Of a stretch of 64,000 nt of DNA, positions 59,273-64,000 are shown in pieces (the stretch's first letter is position 1; the number at the start of each line of letters is the position of its first letter). Origin of the DNA: Streptomyces sp. LaPpAH-108 (GTDB lineage Bacteria > Actinomycetota > Actinomycetes > Streptomycetales > Streptomycetaceae); NCBI RefSeq assembly GCF_000373625.1, contig NZ_KB891988.1:966053-1030052 (forward strand), read 5' to 3'. A program made the translations under genes and the position numbers. Under the pieces are notes generated by a model. It was not told the DNA's origin and did not search any database. It was given only the letters and a program-made list of their open reading frames with translations.

Positions 59273-59772
59273 TCAGTGAACGAGCGAACAGCGCCCTGGT
59301 GATCCGCCCGGCCGAGCCCGCCGAGGCCGAGGCGATCGCCGCGCTGCACGAGCGCGCCCGCTCCACCTACTACCCCGGCGGCCTGCCGCCCGCCGACTTC
59401 GACTGGACCGACTCCTGGCGGGCCTCCATCGAGCGGCCCGACGGCCAGGTCCTGTGCGGCGTCCAGGACGGCCGGATCGTCGCCATCGCCTCCTTCCGCA
59501 CCCCCGAGGGCGCGCCCCCGGAGAAGGTCAAGCTGTTCCAGTTCCACGTCGACCCCGACCACTGGCGCGCGGGCCTCGGCACCGCCCTGCACGCCGCCTG
59601 CGTGGAGCGCTGGTTGGCCGACGGCAAGCGGGTCGCCGTACTCGACGTGCACGTGGACAACCGGCGCGCCCAGGACTTCTACGCCCGCCAGGGCTGGCTG
59701 CCCGACCCCGGGAACCCGCCCGCCGAGGGCGACCACCACCTCTTCCTGCGCTGGAGCGCGCCCGGGGAATGA
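59269..59772 (+). CDS. GNAT family N-acetyltransferase
   Basis: 167-aa acetyltransferase. The fold is seen from 'LVIRPAEPAEAEAIAALHER' through the acetyl-CoA site 'FQFHVDPDHWRAGLGTALHA' (the RxxGxG/A-type loop) to 'AVLDVHVDNRRAQDFYARQG'. ATG at 59269 overlaps the regulator stop (ATGA). Substrate unknown. Confidence 0.9.
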   Translation: MISERANSALVIRPAEPAEAEAIAALHERARSTYYPGGLPPADFDWTDSWRASIERPDGQVLCGVQDGRIVAIASFRTPEGAPPEKVKLFQFHVDPDHWRAGLGTALHAACVERWLADGKRVAVLDVHVDNRRAQDFYARQGWLPDPGNPPAEGDHHLFLRWSAPGE

Positions 59773-59783
59773 ACCCCGCTGCT

Positions 59784-59793
59784 TGAACGTTCA
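59784..59793. promoter_or_regulatory. Short palindrome TGAACGTTCA upstream of the FrnE-like gene
   Basis: Perfect 10-bp palindrome about 60 bp before the FrnE-like start. It could be part of a promoter operator; no regulator is assigned. Confidence 0.2.
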
Positions 59794-59850
59794 CGTACCG
59801 GGTGGGGAGAGCCCCCGCCCGCTACGAACGAGCCGAAGAGAGCCCGAAGA

Positions 59851-60567
59851 ATGCGCGTCGAGATCTGGAGCGACATCGCCTGCCCGTGGTGCTACGTAGG
59901 AAAGGCACGCTTCGAGAAGGCGCTCGCGGCCTTCCCGCACCGCGACGACGTCGAGGTCGTGCACCGCTCCTTCGAGCTGGACCCCGGCCGCGCCAAGGGC
60001 GACGTCCAGCCCGTGCTCACCATGCTCACCAAGAAGTACGGCATGAGCGAGGCCCAGGCCGAGGCGGGCGAGGACAACCTCGGCGCCCAGGCCGAAGCCG
60101 AGGGCCTGCCCTACCGCACCCGGGGCCGCGACCACGGCAACACCTTCGACATGCACCGCCTGCTGCACTTCGCCAAGGAGCACGGCAGGCAGGACGAGCT
60201 GATCGGGCTGCTGTACCGGGCCAACTTCGCCGAGGAGCGCTCCGTCTTCACCGAGGGCGACGAGCGGCTGGTGGAGCTGGCCGAGCGGGCGGGCCTGGAC
60301 CCCGAGGCCGCCCGCACGGTCCTCGCCGACCCCACCGCCTACGCCGACGAGGTCCGCGCCGACGAGCGCGAGGCCGCCCAGCTCGGCGCCAACGGCGTCC
60401 CCTTCTTCGTCCTCGACCGCGCCTACGGCGTCTCCGGCGCCCAGCCCGCCGAGGTCTTCACCCGGGCGCTCACCCAGGCGTGGGACGCCCGCTCCCCGCT
60501 CACCGTGCTCGGCCAGGACGACGCCGACACCTGCGGCCCGGACGGGTGCGCGGTGCCGCAGAAGTAG
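59851..60567 (+). CDS. FrnE-like DsbA-family oxidoreductase
   Basis: 238-aa cytoplasmic thioredoxin-fold protein. The active site CPWC is at Cys11-Cys14, and a second cysteine pair CGPDGC (CX4C, Cys228/Cys233) lies at the C-terminus. The cis-Pro loop is 'GANGVPFFVLDRAYGVSGAQ'. The double motif recalls Deinococcus FrnE, an oxidative-stress protein. FrnE relatives are also called 2-hydroxychromene isomerase-like. ATG at 59851. It stands alone. Confidence 0.92.
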   Translation: MRVEIWSDIACPWCYVGKARFEKALAAFPHRDDVEVVHRSFELDPGRAKGDVQPVLTMLTKKYGMSEAQAEAGEDNLGAQAEAEGLPYRTRGRDHGNTFDMHRLLHFAKEHGRQDELIGLLYRANFAEERSVFTEGDERLVELAERAGLDPEAARTVLADPTAYADEVRADEREAAQLGANGVPFFVLDRAYGVSGAQPAEVFTRALTQAWDARSPLTVLGQDDADTCGPDGCAVPQK

Positions 60568-60628
60568 GAAACCGCAGGTGGGAGGCGATCTATAAGGATC
60601 GCTGAGCGACACCGGGTAAAAATCCGCG

Positions 60629-61726
60629 ATGGACGGTGACTCCATGGGGACGCACAGTGGACCCATGGAGACCACGGAGACGTTCGACAGCCTCGTTCGC
60701 GCCGAGTTCACCCCCGTAGGCACCTATCTCAACACGGCCAGCAACTCCCTGCTGCCCGTCCGCACCGTCACCGCCCTGCACGAGGCGGCGCTGCTGCGGG
60801 CCCAGGGCCGCCCGCTGACCTCGCTCTTCGAGGACGTGGAGGCGAGCCGGGCCGCCTACGCCCGGCTCGCCCAGGTCCCCGTCGAACGCGTCGCGACGGG
60901 CGTCTCGGTCGCCGCGCACACCGGTCTCATCGCCGCCTCCCTGCCGCCGGGCGCCGAAGTCCTCACCGCCGAGGACGACTTCACCTCCGTGCTCAACCCG
61001 TTCCACGTCCGAGGCGACCTCAAGGTACGGGCGGTGCCCGTGGAGCGGATCGCCCGGTCCGTCCGCCCTGAGACCGACCTCGTCGCGGTCAGCGCCGTGC
61101 AGTCCGCCGACGGGCGCATCGCCGACCTGCCCGCGCTGCGCGAGGCCGCCCGAGAGCACGGCGCCCGCACCTACGTCGACTTCTCCCAGGCCGCGGGCTG
61201 GCTCCCGATGGACGCGGGGGAGTGGGACTTCAGCGCCTCCGTCACCTACAAGTGGCTGCTCGGCCCGCACGGCATCGCCTTCCTCGTCCTGCCCGAGGAC
61301 TTCGGCGGCCTCACCCCGCTGCTCGCCGGCTGGGTCGCGGGCGAACGGCCCTGGGACAGCTGCTACGGACCGGTCACCGAACTCGCCCACTCCGCACGGC
61401 GGTTCGACCTCACCCACGCCCTGTTCGGCTACGCGGGACTGCGCCACTCCCTCGAACTCATCGAGGAACTGGGCGTGTCCGCGATCCACGCCCACGACAC
61501 CGCCCTGGCCGACCGCTACCGCGCGGGACTCGCCGCCCTCGGCCACGAGCCGCTGCCCTCGCCCGGCTCCGCGATCGTCTCGGTGCCCGGACTCGGCGCC
61601 CGGCAGCCGGAGTTGAGCCGCGCGGGTATCGAGGTCTCCGACCGGGCGGGCAATCTGCGCGCCGCCTTCCATCTGTACAACACCGAGGCGGACGTGGACC
61701 GGCTGCTGGACGCGCTGTCCGGCTGA
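60629..61726 (+). CDS. Class V aminotransferase-like PLP enzyme
   Basis: 365-aa PLP-dependent enzyme of the CsdA/NifS-like fold. The N-terminal 'YLNTASNSLLP', the PLP-binding 'TYVDFSQAAGWLPMDA' and the Schiff-base lysine in 'SVTYKWLLGPHG' are clear. There is no desulfurase cysteine loop, so it is not SufS-like in function. ATG at 60629 may be leaderless (TAAAAA at 60617-60622); ATG at 60644 and 60665 are alternatives. Substrate unknown. Confidence 0.82.
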   Translation: MDGDSMGTHSGPMETTETFDSLVRAEFTPVGTYLNTASNSLLPVRTVTALHEAALLRAQGRPLTSLFEDVEASRAAYARLAQVPVERVATGVSVAAHTGLIAASLPPGAEVLTAEDDFTSVLNPFHVRGDLKVRAVPVERIARSVRPETDLVAVSAVQSADGRIADLPALREAAREHGARTYVDFSQAAGWLPMDAGEWDFSASVTYKWLLGPHGIAFLVLPEDFGGLTPLLAGWVAGERPWDSCYGPVTELAHSARRFDLTHALFGYAGLRHSLELIEELGVSAIHAHDTALADRYRAGLAALGHEPLPSPGSAIVSVPGLGARQPELSRAGIEVSDRAGNLRAAFHLYNTEADVDRLLDALSG

Positions 61727-61825
61727 GCGGCCAAGTCCCCGGCCGGCCCAGTACGGGACATGACCGGGCCGGAGCCCCCCGTCCCACAACAAGGAGGCCC
61801 CGGCCCGGGGTTCGGTGAGCGCGCG

Positions 61826-62728
61826 CTACCGCACCGGAGTGAAGTCCCGCGCCCCGATGTACTCCGGCCTGCGCACCGGCGCCGCGAACGGCTCCACCGC
61901 CGTGTTCTCCACGCTGTTGAACACGATGAAGACGTTGCTGCGCGGGAACGGCGTGATGTTGTCGCCGGAGCCGTGCATGCAGTTGCAGTCGAACCAGGTC
62001 GCCGAGCCGGGCTTGCCGGTGAAGAGGCGGATGCCGTGCTCGCCCGCCATCCGGGTCAGCGCCTCGTCGGAGGGGGTGCCCGCGTCCTGCATCTGGAGCG
62101 ACTTCTTGTAGTTGTCCTCGGGCGTCGCACCCGCACAGCCCAGGAACGTCCGGTGCGAGCCCGGCATGATCATCAGGCCGCCGTTGGTGTCGTGGTTCTC
62201 CGTCAGCGCGATCGAGACCGACACCGTGCGCATCCGGGGCAGCCCGTCCTCGGCGTGCCAGGTCTCGAAGTCCGAGTGCCAGTAGAAGCCGCTCGCGCCG
62301 AACCCGGGCTTGACGTTGATCCGGGACTGGTGGACGTACACGTCCGAGCCGAGGATCTGCCGGGCCCGGCCGACCACGCGCTCGTCGCTCACCAGGTTGG
62401 CGAACAGCTCGCTGAGCCGGTGGACCTCGAAGACCGAGCGGATCTCCTGCGAGCGGGGCTCCACGATCGCCCGGTCGTCGGCCCGGATCACCGGGTCGGC
62501 GACCAGCCGCTCCAGCTCACGCCGGTACACCTCGACCTCGGCCGGGGTGATCAGCTGGTCCACACTGAGGAAGCCGTCGCGCTCGTACCCCTCCAGATCG
62601 GCCGTGGGGATCGGGCCGTAGGCGCCGGGGGCGCTCCAGACGACCGGGTCCTTGCGCGGGACGGCCACCTCGGCGGTGCCGCGGCTCGGGTAGAGATCGG
62701 TGACGGGGGCGGTGGGGGCCTGGGTCAT
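61826..62728 (-). CDS. ectD: Ectoine hydroxylase
   Basis: Non-heme Fe(II)/2-oxoglutarate dioxygenase of 300 aa that turns ectoine into 5-hydroxyectoine. The signature 'FYWHSDFETWHAEDGLPRMR' holds the first iron ligands (HxD), and 'FDCNCMHGSGDNITPFPRSN' the second His and the oxoglutarate-binding Arg. ATG at 62728 follows ectC by 5 bp. Last gene of the ectABCD operon. Confidence 0.96.
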   Translation of the reverse strand: MTQAPTAPVTDLYPSRGTAEVAVPRKDPVVWSAPGAYGPIPTADLEGYERDGFLSVDQLITPAEVEVYRRELERLVADPVIRADDRAIVEPRSQEIRSVFEVHRLSELFANLVSDERVVGRARQILGSDVYVHQSRINVKPGFGASGFYWHSDFETWHAEDGLPRMRTVSVSIALTENHDTNGGLMIMPGSHRTFLGCAGATPEDNYKKSLQMQDAGTPSDEALTRMAGEHGIRLFTGKPGSATWFDCNCMHGSGDNITPFPRSNVFIVFNSVENTAVEPFAAPVRRPEYIGARDFTPVR

Positions 62729-62733
62729 GGGGA

Positions 62734-63138
62734 TCACACCTCCTCGGGTTCGGTGAGCAGGGGGTAGACGCCGTTCTCGTCGTGGTCCTCCCGTCCGGTC
62801 ACCGGCGGGTTGAACACGCAGAGGCAGCGGAAGTCCTCCTTGACGCGCAGCGTGTGCCGCTCGTGCCCGTCGAGGAGGTACATCGTGCCGGGGGTGACCG
62901 TGTACGTCTCCCCGGTCTCGTGGTCGGTCAGTTCGGCCTCGCCCTCGGTGCAGACGACGGCCTCGATGTGGTTCGCGTACCACATCGACGTCTCGGTCCC
63001 GGCGTACAGGACGGTCTCGTGCAGGGAGAAGCCGACGCGCTCCTTGGCGAGCACGATGCGCTTGCTCTCCCAGGTGCCGGACTTCGCCCGGACGTGGCGG
63101 TCGGTGTCCTCGATGTCCTTGAACGATCGGACGATCAC
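62734..63138 (-). CDS. ectC: L-ectoine synthase
   Basis: 134-aa cupin enzyme closing N-acetyl-diaminobutyrate to ectoine. Conserved pieces are '[16 protein letters not shown]', '[12 protein letters not shown]', '[19 protein letters not shown]' and '[13 protein letters not shown]'. GTG at 63138 has AGGAGG upstream. It is 84 bp after ectB and just before ectD. Confidence 0.97.
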   Translation of the reverse strand: MIVRSFKDIEDTDRHVRAKSGTWESKRIVLAKERVGFSLHETVLYAGTETSMWYANHIEAVVCTEGEAELTDHETGETYTVTPGTMYLLDGHERHTLRVKEDFRCLCVFNPPVTGREDHDENGVYPLLTEPEEV

Positions 63139-63222
63139 GGGTGGGTGCCTCCTGTTGTTGCGTATCGGCGGCGGTCAGGGCGCCAGGGCGCCTGGGCGTC
63201 AGCGCGCCTGGGCCTCAGGCCG

Positions 63223-64000
63223 TCACGCGGTCTCGCGGACCGCCCGGGCGACGATGCTCATGCCCTCGTCCAGCTCCTCCGGGGTGATCGTGAGCGCGGG
63301 CAGCAGCTTGACGACCTCGCTCTCGGGGCCCGACGTCTCGATGAGCAGCCCGAGTTCGAAGGCACGGGCGGCGACCCGGCCGGCCCGCGCCTTGTCGTGG
63401 AACTCCAGGCCCCAGACAAGACCGCGACCCCGGTGGTCCTTCACGGCGTCGGGGTTCTCCTCGGCGATGGAGACCAGCTCCCGCTCGATGCGCTCGCCCC
63501 GGGCGCGGGTCTGCTTCTCCATGGCGGCGCCGTCCGCCCAGTACGTCTCCAGCGCGGCGGTCGCGGTGACGAACGCCGGGTTGTTGCCGCGGAAGGTGCC
63601 GTTGTGCTCGCCCGGCTCCCAGATGTCCAGCTCCGGCCTGAACAGGCACAGCGACATCGGCAGCCCGTAACCGCTGATGGACTTGGACACGGTGACGATG
63701 TCGGGGACGATGCCCGCCTCCTCGAAGGAGAAGAACGCGCCCGTGCGCCCGCAGCCCATCTGGATGTCGTCGACGATCAGCAGCATGTCCTGCCGCTCGC
63801 ACAACTCCTTGAGCGCGCGCAGCCATGCGGGCCGGGCGACGTTGATGCCGCCCTCGCCCTGCACGGTCTCCACGATCACGGCGGCGGGCTTGTTCAGCCC
63901 CGACCCCTGGTCCTCGAGCAGCCGCTCGAACCACAGGAAGTCCGGGACCTGCCCGTCGAAGTAGTTGTCGAACGGCATGGGCGTGCCGTGCACCAGTGGA
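63223..64000 (-). CDS. ectB: Diaminobutyrate-2-oxoglutarate aminotransferase, 5' end cut by window edge
   Basis: PLP aminotransferase making L-2,4-diaminobutyrate from aspartate semialdehyde, the first step to ectoine. Only the C-terminal part (about 258 codons) is present; the start lies beyond 64000. The PLP-binding 'LLIVDDIQMGCGRTGAFF' and Schiff-base lysine in 'VTVSKSISGYGLP' are seen. The reading frame continues in from the edge as PLVHGTPMPFDNYFDG. ectA is expected further right. Confidence 0.96.
   Translation of the reverse strand, partial: PLVHGTPMPFDNYFDGQVPDFLWFERLLEDQGSGLNKPAAVIVETVQGEGGINVARPAWLRALKELCERQDMLLIVDDIQMGCGRTGAFFSFEEAGIVPDIVTVSKSISGYGLPMSLCLFRPELDIWEPGEHNGTFRGNNPAFVTATAALETYWADGAAMEKQTRARGERIERELVSIAEENPDAVKDHRGRGLVWGLEFHDKARAGRVAARAFELGLLIETSGPESEVVKLLPALTITPEELDEGMSIVARAVRETA

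Noticed and set aside
63139..63222. GGCGCC-rich direct and inverted repeats between ectB and ectC as an attenuator
   Set aside because: The pieces are short and imperfect and give no clear alternative hairpins; low-complexity GC sequence explains them.
1..64000. tRNA genes, CRISPR arrays, insertion sequences, prophage or integration sites
   Set aside because: Reading both strands I saw no cloverleaf-type tRNA ends, regularly spaced repeats, transposase or integrase genes.

Overview
The window is a high-GC chromosomal segment from an actinomycete, almost certainly a Streptomyces. The signs are very strong G/C bias at third codon positions, many GTG and a few TTG starts, 4-bp ATGA/GTGA overlaps between genes, several apparently leaderless genes, and typical blocks: tkt-tal-zwf-opcA-pgl, ctaA/ctaB, sufR-B-D-Rieske-C-S-U-T, dapD/dapA and ectBCD. 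From memory, much of this order matches the S. coelicolor core chromosome; I could not run a comparison. I saw no tRNA, rRNA, CRISPR array, prophage or insertion sequence.

Layout. 1-2843 (minus): a PadR regulator, an ABC ATPase and an FtsX-like permease cut by the left edge. 2968-9561 (plus): a solitary sugar-binding lipoprotein, then a GH13 alpha-glucosidase, a second binding protein and two permeases. A LacI-type palindrome lies in front, and no transporter ATPase is encoded locally. 9636-16328 (minus): the oxidative and non-oxidative pentose phosphate operon. 16700-20474: ctaB, a small unknown protein, an amidohydrolase and convergent ctaA. 20569-23151 (minus): an ABC-2 exporter and an AAC(3)-family acetyltransferase. 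23335-29893 (plus): the SUF iron-sulfur operon, with an iron-box-like site and a SufR-type operator in front. 30015-33836: dapD, an ECF sigma factor with a membrane-anchored partner, and dapA. 33914-39377: a secreted nuclease/phosphatase, a 474-aa unknown, a TetR regulator and a double TerD protein. 39476-44596 (minus): a DeoR-controlled polyol uptake operon with a zinc dehydrogenase. 44869-47857: a uronate dehydrogenase-like gene, an unknown gene coupled to a tiny upstream ORF, and a DinB-type protein. 47883-52003: a MerR/MFS pair, a secreted HAD phosphatase and a purine permease. 52068-56879: a penicillin-binding protein, an IclR regulator with a divergent 2,5-dioxovalerate-type dehydrogenase, and a DUF1349-like protein. 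56839-61726: an MFS exporter, a GlxA/AraC regulator, a GNAT protein, an FrnE-like oxidoreductase and a class V PLP enzyme. 61826-64000 (minus): ectD, ectC and partial ectB of the ectoine operon.

How it works together. Three groups concern carbon entry: alpha-glucosides (GH13 and its ABC genes), polyols (SmoEFG-like genes and dehydrogenase) and uronic/aldaric acids (Udh-like and dioxovalerate dehydrogenase). The pentose phosphate operon handles hexose and pentose flux and NADPH. The suf, ctaA/ctaB and dap genes are housekeeping. The ectoine genes make osmoprotectants.

I found no convincing new multi-gene system. The points most worth checking are the sugar permease with an inserted beta-sandwich-like domain, the layered iron and Fe-S control sites before suf, the overlong MerR-type promoter of the MFS exporter, the helically phased repeats and palindrome between iclR and the aldehyde dehydrogenase, and the 23-codon ORF coupled to an unknown gene.
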